This document shows positions 33,974-41,416 of a stretch of DNA of 48,528 nucleotides, one piece after another. Location of the stretch: contig CAYZZU010000020.1 of NCBI GenBank assembly GCA_964483105.1, positions 1 to 48,528 of the forward strand, read 5' to 3'. The notes below the pieces were generated by a model that saw only the letters and a program-made list of their open reading frames with translations, did no database searches and had not been told where the DNA came from. Source of the stretch: CAYZZU01 sp964483105. Its GTDB lineage: Bacteria > CG2-30-53-67. Both the position numbers and the translations under genes were made by a program. Numbering within the stretch: position 1 is the stretch's first letter; every line of letters starts with the position of its first letter.

Positions 33974-36393
33974 TTCCCCTCCTCCTCTTCGTGATCATGA
34001 TCGTGATCCGTTTCCATCCTTTCATGCATCGCCGATAAGGCCTCTTGAACACACGCGTTCACCGTCTCCGGGGGGAAGGTCCCGTCTTCACGCCTCTCCC
34101 CGGCCGGGACGCCGGTGAGAAGCGCCACGGCTTCATCCACGTGCCGGACCTGATAGATCCGGAACCGATTTTCCCGTACCGCCTCCACCACCTCTTTTTT
34201 CAGACAGAGGTGGCGGACATTCTGCTGGGGAATAATCACCCCCTGACTTCCGGTAAGCCCCCGGTTTCTGCAGGTCTGGAAAAAGCCTTCGATCTTCTGG
34301 TTCACGCCGCCGACCGGTTGAATCTCACCATGCTGGTTGACGGAGCCGGTGATGGCAAGATCCTGTCTCACAGGGATCCCGGACAGGCTGGAAAGAATGG
34401 CAATGAGTTCTCCGGCGGAGGCACTGTCGCCGTCCACCTCTCCGTAGGACTGTTCAAAGGCCAGACTGGCGGAAAGGGAGAGGGAATACCGCTGGGCGTA
34501 GCGACCGCCCAGATAGTTGGAGAGAATCATGACCCCTTTGCTGTGGGTCTTCCCGGAGAGTTCAGACTCCCTCTCAATACTGATCACCCCCTTTCTTCCC
34601 AGATAGGTCCGGGAGGTAATCCGGCTCGGTTTTCCGAAGAGGTAGTCTCCGACCGAATAGACCACCAGCCCGTTCACCTGCCCCACACGGGCGCCCTCGA
34701 CATCAACCAGCAGAACCTGCTCGTCTATCTCCTCCTGAATCCGCTCTTCCATCAGATTGCAGCGATAAGTCATTTCCGAGAAAGCCTTTTCCACATGCTC
34801 CGACGTGACGGTTCCGGAACCGTCCTCCGCAGACCAGAACGCCGCTTCCCGGATCAGATTGGCCACCTCGCCGAAGCGGAGGGAGAGCCGATCCTGGTGA
34901 TCCACCATCCGTGTCAGAAGGGTCAGAAGCTCGGCGACGGCGCTCCGGTCGAAGGGGTTCAATCCCTCCTCCCTGCAGATCCTGGCCGTAAACTGGATGT
35001 ACTTCATGACCTCCTCGGGTGTGCGGGAGGTACGGGTGTTAAAATCGGCCTTCACCTTGAAGAGCTTGGTGAAGTCCTCATCATAATACTGAAGCAGACT
35101 ATAGATCTGCGGACTGCCGACAATCACGACCTTCAGATCAACCGGGATCGGCTCCGGCTTGATCCCCAGGGTGGAAATCACGCCATAGAGTTCACCGACA
35201 TCCTCGATAATCAGTTCCCTGTTTTCAAGGGCCTTTTTCAGCGCCTCCCAGGAAAAGGGATGCGTCAACAGGTCGAGAATGTTGAGCACGAGATAACCGC
35301 CGTTTGCCTTCAGGATGGAACCGGGACGAATCAGCGTGAAATCAGTCTGGAGATTGCCGAAGCGCGCCCTCTTTTCGATCCGCCCCACGAGGTTGGCGTA
35401 GGTAGGGTAGGACTCTTCGATCAGGGGGGCCCCCTTCGTATTCGAATGGTCTACCAGCAGATTCACCCGATAACGTATATGGCGAGGGCCTGTTTGATTC
35501 TCGATTTCTGAAAGAAAAGGAGGATTCGACGTGGAAGAGGAAGGAAGAAACTCCTTGAAGTTCTTCAGGATGTCTTCATAGACCTCTTCCAGATAGCGGG
35601 AAATCCTGGGATGTTCCCTGTATTTTTCCTGGAGTTCCTGAAAACGGCCGGCGATGAGAAAATCGGCGGCACCCTGGTTAAACTTTTCCAGCGCGGCCTC
35701 GGTCTCCCGGTCCAGTTCCTGGAACTGGATCACAAGATCCCGGAGGTACTCCCCGATCGTCCTCTGTCCTTCCTCGATCTTATGCCGCTCGCCGGAAGAG
35801 AGTTTCTGAATCTCTTCCGCTCGAAGGGGTTTCCCTTTCCGGACCGGGGAATAGCTGAAGCCGGTTCGGGTGCTCTTGATCTCAAAGCCGAGATCACGTC
35901 CCCTGGACACGATCTCCTGGAACAGCGCCTGCTTGGCGCGATCGCCCTTTTCAACAATCCGGTCCCGCTCTTCCACATAGTCCTTGCTCTGAAAAACCCG
36001 GGGAATCCCCGTTTCCAGAAAGTGGACGAGCCGATCCATCTCCTTCCGGAAGATCCTGCCCCCTCCTGCCTTCAACCGGACGGCACGGGGATTCTCCGGA
36101 TTCCGGAAGTTGTACACGTAACACCAGTCATCCGGCACGCGTCGGTCCCGCGCGTATTGACAGACCACATTCCGCACCAGAGTACTTTTCCCGGTACCGG
36201 AGATCCCGGAAGCATAAATATTATATCCCTCCTGCCGGATACGGAGCCCGAAAGCCAGCGCCCGGACCGCACGATCCTGCCCGATCGTCGTTTCCAGCGG
36301 GGGAATCTCCGCGGTCGACGTGAACTCCATCCCCGAAAGATCGATAACACATCTCAGATCTTCCGGAGAAAGCCGGAATGTTTCTTCATTCAT
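33970..36393 (-). CDS. Lon-like ATP-dependent protease (AAA_32/S16 type)
   Basis: An 807-residue protease, distinct from LonA. An AAA domain begins with IGQDRAVRALAFGL and Walker A GISGTGKST (63-71). A long helical insertion (about 110-290) is followed by the rest of the ATPase core (HSNTKGAPLI, IRPGSILKANGGYLVLNILD) and a C-terminal S16 peptidase. The catalytic dyad is Ser657 (VDGDSASAGE) and Lys700 (GGVNQKIEGF), 43 residues apart as in E. coli Lon (679/722). The LonA N-domain is missing. The last 20 residues form an odd His/Asp/Glu tail (HDHDHEEEEGN) that could bind metal. It starts only 8 bases after the stop of a small zinc-ribbon gene, so the two are probably co-translated. Confidence 0.9.
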   Translation of the reverse strand: MNEETFRLSPEDLRCVIDLSGMEFTSTAEIPPLETTIGQDRAVRALAFGLRIRQEGYNIYASGISGTGKSTLVRNVVCQYARDRRVPDDWCYVYNFRNPENPRAVRLKAGGGRIFRKEMDRLVHFLETGIPRVFQSKDYVEERDRIVEKGDRAKQALFQEIVSRGRDLGFEIKSTRTGFSYSPVRKGKPLRAEEIQKLSSGERHKIEEGQRTIGEYLRDLVIQFQELDRETEAALEKFNQGAADFLIAGRFQELQEKYREHPRISRYLEEVYEDILKNFKEFLPSSSTSNPPFLSEIENQTGPRHIRYRVNLLVDHSNTKGAPLIEESYPTYANLVGRIEKRARFGNLQTDFTLIRPGSILKANGGYLVLNILDLLTHPFSWEALKKALENRELIIEDVGELYGVISTLGIKPEPIPVDLKVVIVGSPQIYSLLQYYDEDFTKLFKVKADFNTRTSRTPEEVMKYIQFTARICREEGLNPFDRSAVAELLTLLTRMVDHQDRLSLRFGEVANLIREAAFWSAEDGSGTVTSEHVEKAFSEMTYRCNLMEERIQEEIDEQVLLVDVEGARVGQVNGLVVYSVGDYLFGKPSRITSRTYLGRKGVISIERESELSGKTHSKGVMILSNYLGGRYAQRYSLSLSASLAFEQSYGEVDGDSASAGELIAILSSLSGIPVRQDLAITGSVNQHGEIQPVGGVNQKIEGFFQTCRNRGLTGSQGVIIPQQNVRHLCLKKEVVEAVRENRFRIYQVRHVDEAVALLTGVPAGERREDGTFPPETVNACVQEALSAMHERMETDHDHDHEEEEGN

Positions 36394-36401
36394 GGCGGCG
36401 T

Positions 36402-36740
36402 CTACTTGATCTGGCGGGGCTTACAAAGATGGACCTTCTCCGGCGCCACCCTCCCGCACTGATCACAGACATAACGGATCTTGCTGGTCATCGGCTTGCA
36501 GATATGGCGCGCGTTGCTGGATGTCACCCCGCAATATTCGCAGGTATAGGTCTTGCTCGCCATCACCGGGGTGCACAGATGCCCCTTGTCCATCGTCACC
36601 CGTCCGCAGGTACTGCACGTATACAGCCGGCCGCCGCCGCTTTTCACCCCGCTTCCGGCTCTCCCCTTCCGCTCACCCGCGCCGCTTCGGGTACTTTTCC
36701 CGCCGCCCGTCTTCCCCGTCTTCTTCTCTGTCTTCGCCAT
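36402..36740 (-). CDS. Small basic protein with three tandem zinc ribbons
   Basis: A 112-residue protein. The first 38 residues are Lys/Gly/Arg-rich and probably disordered. Three repeats with an exact 25-residue period follow, each of the form C-x2-C-G-x7-H-x-C: C42/C45/H54/C56 (YTCSTCGRVTMDKGHLC), C67/C70/H79/C81 (YTCEYCGVTSSNARHIC) and C92/C95/H104/C106 (YVCDQCGRVAPEKVHLC). Each probably binds one zinc ion. I do not recognise a named family. The basic N-terminus suggests nucleic-acid or protein binding. The ribosome site GGGAGGTTGAAA fixes the start at 36740. It lies 8 bases before the Lon-like protease gene. Confidence 0.75.
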   Translation of the reverse strand: MAKTEKKTGKTGGGKSTRSGAGERKGRAGSGVKSGGGRLYTCSTCGRVTMDKGHLCTPVMASKTYTCEYCGVTSSNARHICKPMTSKIRYVCDQCGRVAPEKVHLCKPRQIK

Positions 36741-36917
36741 TTTCAACCTCCCTTTTCAGTCTTTGATTCGAAAGTAACAGAGAGGGTCTCGACTGTCAAG
36801 TCACGCGACCTGAGGACTTCCCCCAATTTTCCATGGTGATCCTGCGTACAAAAACAAGACCCGGCAAAGACCCGGAACCAAGCCAAAGTCAAAAACATCG
36901 GACCCCCTGCCTATGCG

Positions 36918-36989
36918 TTGTCTGTCTACCGCCCAGACGGGACAGGCAGGCACGCAGACAAGTAGGGGTCGCCCGCCCAGGCAGGCGGG
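36918..36989. repeat. Pair of intergenic inverted repeats (REP-like)
   Basis: TTGTCTG (36918-36924) pairs with CAGACAA (36955-36961), enclosing a GC-rich spacer. Then CCCGCC (36972-36977) pairs with GGCGGG (36984-36989) around CAGGCA. The sequence resembles short palindromic intergenic repeats that are multi-copy in some genomes, but copy number cannot be checked here. Confidence 0.45.
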
Positions 36990-37069
36990 GAGTCACGGGG
37001 AAAAGATCGGAAATGAAAATCAAGACATCTTTGACAGGATCAACAGGATCGACGGGATATGCAAACCCG

Positions 37070-37090
37070 GCTCCCCCGCGAAGGGGGAGC
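37070..37090. repeat. Strong GC-rich hairpin
   Basis: A perfect 8-base stem, GCTCCCCC (37070-37077) and GGGGGAGC (37083-37090), closes a GCGAA loop. No U-tract follows on either strand, so an intrinsic terminator is unlikely in the classical form. It lies just downstream of the hybrid kinase gene end and could serve as a transcript-stabilising or factor-dependent stop structure. Confidence 0.5.
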
Positions 37091-37140
37091 ACCCCCCCTG
37101 TCACGCAGCCTAACATCGGAGAATCAGGAAGGAGAAAAAA

Positions 37141-39810
37141 TCATCCCATGCAGATCACCCGGTTCAGGACCTCCCTCAGTTCCTGCATCCTGAAGGGTTT
37201 GGCCATAATCGCCCGGAAACCGTACTGCCTGTAATTCGAGAGAACCGGATCGTTGGAGTAACCACTCGATACAATAGCCCTCACTTCCGGATCGATCCGG
37301 ATCAGCTCACGGATTGCCTCCCGTCCTCCCATTCCGCCCGGAACGGTCAGATCCAGAATCACCACACAAAAAGGCTGACCCGTCTCCAGCCCCCGCCGGT
37401 ACAACCGGATCGCCTGGCCGCCCTCCTCCGCGAAGTCGGCCTCATATCCCAAACGCGAGAGCAGTTTCCCGACCACCTTCCGGATCATGGGGTCATCATC
37501 CATGACCAGGATCCTCCCTGCTCCCGGAGATCCCTCCTCCGGAGAAGCGACTTCCCGCGTGGACGAATCAGACGAAGGAACGGGATCGGAGGCGGCGGGC
37601 AGATAGACGGAGAAACGGGTCCCGCGCCCGACGGTGGATTCCACCTGTATGTGTCCGTCATGTTTCCGGACAATGGAAAAAGTGATGGCGAGGCCGAGAC
37701 CACTCCCGTCCTTTTTCGTACTGAAGTAGGGATCAAAGATCCGGGGAAGGATCTCGGAAGCGATCCCGTCTCCCCGATCCTCAACAACAATCCGGATATA
37801 TCGGCCGTTCTTCAAAGGGAGGCCGGCCTGTCCTTCCGGGAGGGTGAGATTCCCGGCACGGACGCGAATCTTTCCCCCTGCCGGCATGGCCTGGTCGGCA
37901 TTCATCACGAGGTTGTAGATCACCTGACTGATCTGCCCCGTATCCACTTCCACAGGCCAGAGTTCCTGCTCGATGTCAAACTCGCAGGAGACGTTGGAGC
38001 CCCGGAGCACAAAGGTCACCGCATCCCGTATCAACTCTCCGATCCGGGCCGTTTCCCGAACCGGCGCGCCCCCCTTGGAAAAGGTCAGGAGTTGCTGGGT
38101 GAGATTCCGCGCCCTGAAAGCCGCCTGCTCCGCCTCGGCAAGAATCTTCAGCATCTCGCTCCCCGATTCCGTGTACATCTGGGCCAGCGAAATGTTCCCT
38201 GAAATCACGGTCAACAGATTGTTGAAGTCGTGGGCGATTCCCCCGGCCAGCAGACCGACCGATTCCAGTTTCTTGATTTTCAGACGTTCCGACTCCATCC
38301 GTTTCTGCTCGGTGACATCCCGCATGATCACCCTGAAACCGGTGATTTCCCCTTCCCGCGTAACGGCGGAAGCGCGGATCTCCATCTCCCGCGGATGATC
38401 GTCCCGGGTCTGAAGAATCGCGACGAGAGCCCGGGAGTTTCCCTCCTGCAGCCCTTTCGCCGGATCCCTCACGAGGTCTTCGTCCTTGCCCCCGGTGATC
38501 AGGTCCGTCAGGCGAAGATCCAGAAGTTCCTCCTTCGAATAACCGGTTACCCTCTCGGTTTCAGGATTTACATCGACAAACCAGAGATCGGAGTCGAGCA
38601 GAAAAATCGCGTCATTCGCCTCCTCGAACAGGTCCCGGTAACGCTCCTCTGAAATCCGGAGGGAATGCAGATGCATGGAACCCTTGATGGCCACCGCGGC
38701 CTGGTTCGCGATACTCTGGTACAGAGAGATTTCATCCTCCGTAAAGATCCGCCCGGCGAGAGTATGCCCGATCAGGACTCCGAAGACCTCTTCTTCCAGC
38801 ACCATCGGGACACAGACCGCCGAGGTGATCCCATTTTCAAACACCACCGGTGGAACGGAGAAACGGGTCTCCGTCCGGAAATCCACGACCGTCCCGGGAA
38901 CTTTGTTCTCAACCACATAGGTGGAAAGCCCCTGTCCCTTCACCAGGCAGAAGGTATCGATCATGGTCTCGGGAAAACCCACCGTATCCCGGATGGCCAG
39001 GCGCCTTCCATCCTCACACAGAACCATGAGCGTTGAAAAATCCAGCCCCAGAAGTTCCTCCGAGATGCTTGTAATCCGGCGGTAGAGTTTTTTCAGGTCC
39101 GAAGGGTGGATAATCTCGCGTGAGACCTCGAGGAGTTTTTCAAGATTATGGGTCTTTCTCCTGATCACCTCCTCCATCCGCTTCCGTTCCAGCGCGTTGG
39201 CAAAGATCTCTCCAGCAATGCGGAGGAGCGAGACAATCTCGTCGGGCCAGGTCCTCTCCTCACCCACCGAATCCAATCCCAGAAAGCCGATCCGGGATCC
39301 CCCATACTCCATGGGGACATTGACGAGAGACCGGACTCCCCCCGTCCGCCATACCGACTTCTCGGCAGCAGCCTCGGACGGAAGCGCCGACACCAGCGGT
39401 ACATGCAGAATCTCCCCCCTTCGGATCTTTTCGGCAAACCAGGGGAAGTCATCCACGCGAAGACCCCGGAGTTCCCGGATTCGGGATTGGATCCCCTCCG
39501 CGCACCATTCATGCGTCTTTTCCATTCGTGTCCCGCCAGCGGAAAAGAGAAAGATGTAACTCCGGTCCACGCGGGCGAACTTCGCGATCTCCTGCAGGGC
39601 CTGTTCAATCCCGCGATCGATCTCATCCGGAGCCAGATGGATGAACCGGGTGGAGAGCCTCATAATCAGGTCTTCGAAATGAATCCGGCGTAACAGCGCC
39701 TCGCTCTCCCGCCTGGACTGATCATTCAGTCCTTCCAGTTCGGAGACCCGCCGGGACAGCCTCTCGACCTTTTCGATCCATTCCTCTTCAGTCCGATGAT
39801 ATAGGGCCAT
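37141..39810 (-). CDS. Hybrid histidine kinase (GAF-GAF-PAS-HisKA-HATPase-REC)
   Basis: A soluble kinase of about 889 residues. A short N-terminal coiled coil (10-45) is followed by GAF1 (about 55-210), GAF2 (about 230-378), PAS (about 385-505, ISEERYRDLFEEANDAIFLL), HisKA with the catalytic His in GLLAGGIAHDFNNLLTVISG, HATPase_c (VEDRGDGIASEILPRIFDPY, GSGLGLAITFSI), and a C-terminal receiver (ILVMDDDPMIRKVV, VVILDLTVPGGMGG, IMAKPF). HDFNN-type kinases usually respond to intracellular or redox signals. No DNA-binding regulator is adjacent, so phosphate probably goes to the attached receiver and then to a partner elsewhere. The ATG at 39810 is chosen; a GTG at 39828 is possible. Confidence 0.9.
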   Translation of the reverse strand: MALYHRTEEEWIEKVERLSRRVSELEGLNDQSRRESEALLRRIHFEDLIMRLSTRFIHLAPDEIDRGIEQALQEIAKFARVDRSYIFLFSAGGTRMEKTHEWCAEGIQSRIRELRGLRVDDFPWFAEKIRRGEILHVPLVSALPSEAAAEKSVWRTGGVRSLVNVPMEYGGSRIGFLGLDSVGEERTWPDEIVSLLRIAGEIFANALERKRMEEVIRRKTHNLEKLLEVSREIIHPSDLKKLYRRITSISEELLGLDFSTLMVLCEDGRRLAIRDTVGFPETMIDTFCLVKGQGLSTYVVENKVPGTVVDFRTETRFSVPPVVFENGITSAVCVPMVLEEEVFGVLIGHTLAGRIFTEDEISLYQSIANQAAVAIKGSMHLHSLRISEERYRDLFEEANDAIFLLDSDLWFVDVNPETERVTGYSKEELLDLRLTDLITGGKDEDLVRDPAKGLQEGNSRALVAILQTRDDHPREMEIRASAVTREGEITGFRVIMRDVTEQKRMESERLKIKKLESVGLLAGGIAHDFNNLLTVISGNISLAQMYTESGSEMLKILAEAEQAAFRARNLTQQLLTFSKGGAPVRETARIGELIRDAVTFVLRGSNVSCEFDIEQELWPVEVDTGQISQVIYNLVMNADQAMPAGGKIRVRAGNLTLPEGQAGLPLKNGRYIRIVVEDRGDGIASEILPRIFDPYFSTKKDGSGLGLAITFSIVRKHDGHIQVESTVGRGTRFSVYLPAASDPVPSSDSSTREVASPEEGSPGAGRILVMDDDPMIRKVVGKLLSRLGYEADFAEEGGQAIRLYRRGLETGQPFCVVILDLTVPGGMGGREAIRELIRIDPEVRAIVSSGYSNDPVLSNYRQYGFRAIMAKPFRMQELREVLNRVICMG

Positions 39811-39980
39811 TGTTTCAAGACTCCCCACTGGACGGATCCGGGAACATCCTTTGGATGGCTGCGTAAAAAATCCGTCTGTTGCGTTACGCCTTCGGTCTAC
39901 CCCGAAAAAGGGATCACCCCGTAAAGTCTTGCTTCTGACAGGAAACGCAGGAGTTGTGGTTGAAGATACAATCAGAACGG

Positions 39981-40030
39981 ATACTATCTTTTAGTATAGG
40001 AGAAATCATTCAAAAAATCAAAAGATTTTT
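39981..40030. promoter_or_regulatory. Two AT-rich inverted repeats upstream of hisI
   Basis: ATACTA-TCTTT-TAGTAT at 39981-39997 is a perfect 6-base dyad, possibly an operator. AAAAATC-AAAA-GATTTTT at 40013-40030 is a perfect 7-base dyad only 3 bases before the presumed -35 box of hisI. Function is unknown. Confidence 0.35.
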
Positions 40031-40033
40031 GCC

Positions 40034-40062
40034 TTGACTTGTGAAGGAAAATTATTGAAGAT
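40034..40062 (+). promoter_or_regulatory. Possible promoter of hisI-hisG
   Basis: TTGACT at 40034-40039 is a good -35 box. The -10 region is poor: GAAGAT at 17 bases or AAGATA at 18 bases. It lies about 90 bases upstream of hisI, in the only AT-rich stretch there. Confidence 0.35.
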
Positions 40063-40152
40063 AACAGGGTTTTTTTATTTTCATGAAACGGCGACATCCG
40101 CCCATGCGGAAATGGGCTGACAATCGAACCGCCGGGTACAACGAGGTGATGG

Positions 40153-40530
40153 ATGAATCTGCTTGACTTCAAGAAGGGAGACGGCCTGGTACCGGCCATC
40201 GTCCAGGACGCCGAAAGCGGTGACGTCCTGATGCTGGGGTACATGAACGAAGAATCGTTCAACCGAACCGTGAATACGAAAACGGCCTGTTTCTACAGCC
40301 GCTCCCGTCAGACTCTCTGGGTCAAGGGGGAGACATCGGGGCATGTTCAGCGTGTCAGAGAAATTCTCATCGATTGCGACCGGGACACCATTCTCCTGAA
40401 GGTGGAACAGGTCGGCGGCGCCGCGTGTCATACCGGCTACCGGAGCTGTTTTTTCCGGAAACTGGAACAGGGTGAACTCAAAACCATCGGGAAACGGGTC
40501 TTTGACCCCAGGGAGGTCTATGGTGAATAA
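40153..40530 (+). CDS. hisI: Phosphoribosyl-AMP cyclohydrolase
   Basis: A 125-residue cytosolic zinc/magnesium enzyme of the third step of histidine synthesis. Conserved motifs are LMLGYMNEESF, ACFYSRSRQTLWVKGETSGH, the metal-binding segment DCDRDTILLKVEQ, and GGAACHTGYRSCFF with both zinc cysteines. The HisE pyrophosphohydrolase half is absent, so this is a stand-alone HisI. The ribosome site GAGGTGATGG precedes the ATG. Its last codons overlap the start of hisG. Confidence 0.93.
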   Translation: MNLLDFKKGDGLVPAIVQDAESGDVLMLGYMNEESFNRTVNTKTACFYSRSRQTLWVKGETSGHVQRVREILIDCDRDTILLKVEQVGGAACHTGYRSCFFRKLEQGELKTIGKRVFDPREVYGE

Positions 40531-41395
40531 GTTGCGGCTGGGAATTCCCAAGGGAAGTCTGCAAAAGGCGACGATCGCACTCTTTGAAAAATCGGGATGG
40601 CGGATCCGGACGCATTCCCGAAACTATTTTCCGTCCATTGACGACCCGGAAATCTCCTGCGTCCTGGTACGCGCCCAGGAGATGCCGCGATACGTGGAAG
40701 ACGGCACGCTCGACGCAGGCCTGACCGGGAAAGACTGGCTCCACGAGAATGCCGCCCAGGTAGAGATTGTCTGCGACCTGGTCTACTCCAAGGCCAGTCA
40801 AAAACCCGCGCGATGGGTGGTGGCCGTGAACGGGGATTCACCGATTCAGAAAATCGAAGACCTGGAAGGGAAAAAGATCTCCACGGAACTGCTCCGTTAC
40901 ACCCGTTCCTACTTTGAGAAACGGGGAATCCACGTCGCAGTGGAATTCTCCTGGGGGGCCACGGAGGCCAAGGTGGTGGAGGGACTGGTCGACGCCATCG
41001 TGGAGATCACCGAAACCGAAAGCACGATTCGAGCACACGGCCTCCGGATCATTCACGAAATGATGCAGACCAATACCCAGCTCGCAGCCAACCGGACCGC
41101 CTGGCGGGACCCGTGGAAACGGGAAAAGATCGAACAGCTCGCCACCCTGCTCCAGAGCGCCCTCCGGGCGGAACGGATGGTCGGACTGAAAATGAACGTC
41201 TCCAAGGAGAACCTGAACCCACTGGTTGAACTTCTTCCCAGCATCACGGCGCCGACGATCTCCCATCTCTATCAGAGCGAATGGTTTTCCGTGGAAACAG
41301 TCATTTCGGAAGAGACCGTCCGGGAGCTGATTCCGCGACTGATCAAACAGGGCGCGGAAGGGATCATCGAGTATTCCCTGAACAAATTGATCTGA
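40520..41395 (+). CDS. hisG: ATP phosphoribosyltransferase, long form
   Basis: A 291-residue first enzyme of histidine synthesis. The catalytic part shows LRLGIPKGSLQKATIALFEK, LVRAQEMPRYVEDGTLDAGL, and TGKDWLHEN, and the PRPP-binding region DAIVEITETESTIRAHGL. The extra C-terminal ACT-like regulatory domain (about 215-291, MVGLKMNVSKENLNPLVELL) marks the long form, which works without HisZ and is inhibited by histidine. The ATG at 40520 is preceded by GGGAGGTCT and overlaps the hisI end by 11 bases; a GTG directly follows as an alternative. It converges on the sucrose synthase gene. Confidence 0.93.
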   Translation: MVNKLRLGIPKGSLQKATIALFEKSGWRIRTHSRNYFPSIDDPEISCVLVRAQEMPRYVEDGTLDAGLTGKDWLHENAAQVEIVCDLVYSKASQKPARWVVAVNGDSPIQKIEDLEGKKISTELLRYTRSYFEKRGIHVAVEFSWGATEAKVVEGLVDAIVEITETESTIRAHGLRIIHEMMQTNTQLAANRTAWRDPWKREKIEQLATLLQSALRAERMVGLKMNVSKENLNPLVELLPSITAPTISHLYQSEWFSVETVISEETVRELIPRLIKQGAEGIIEYSLNKLI

Positions 41396-41416
41396 AGGAA
41401 GCGGTCAGCCTGCCTT

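Larger units (their letters stand above)
36741..37140. other. 400-bp intergenic region with hairpins and short repeats
   Basis: No gene is seen. The region separates two minus-strand genes and contains three inverted repeats (36918-36961, 36972-36989 and 37070-37090) and a short internal direct repeat near 37031-37056 (caggatcaacaggatcgac). Composition is patchier than in the flanking genes. It should also hold the promoter of the zinc-ribbon/Lon-like pair, but no clear boxes were found. Confidence 0.6.
39811..40152. other. Divergent intergenic region between hybrid kinase and hisI
   Basis: No gene is seen in about 340 bases. The left part (about 39850-39910) is a moderately GC-rich stretch with the look of a dispersed repeat (tgcgtaaaaaatccgtctg onward). 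The right part is AT-rich and holds two inverted repeats (39981-39997 and 40013-40030) and a TTGACT hexamer at 40034. These are likely regulatory sequences for the two divergent genes. Confidence 0.5.

Noticed and set aside
37070..37090. Rho-independent terminator
   Set aside because: The stem is strong, but no T-tract follows on either strand.
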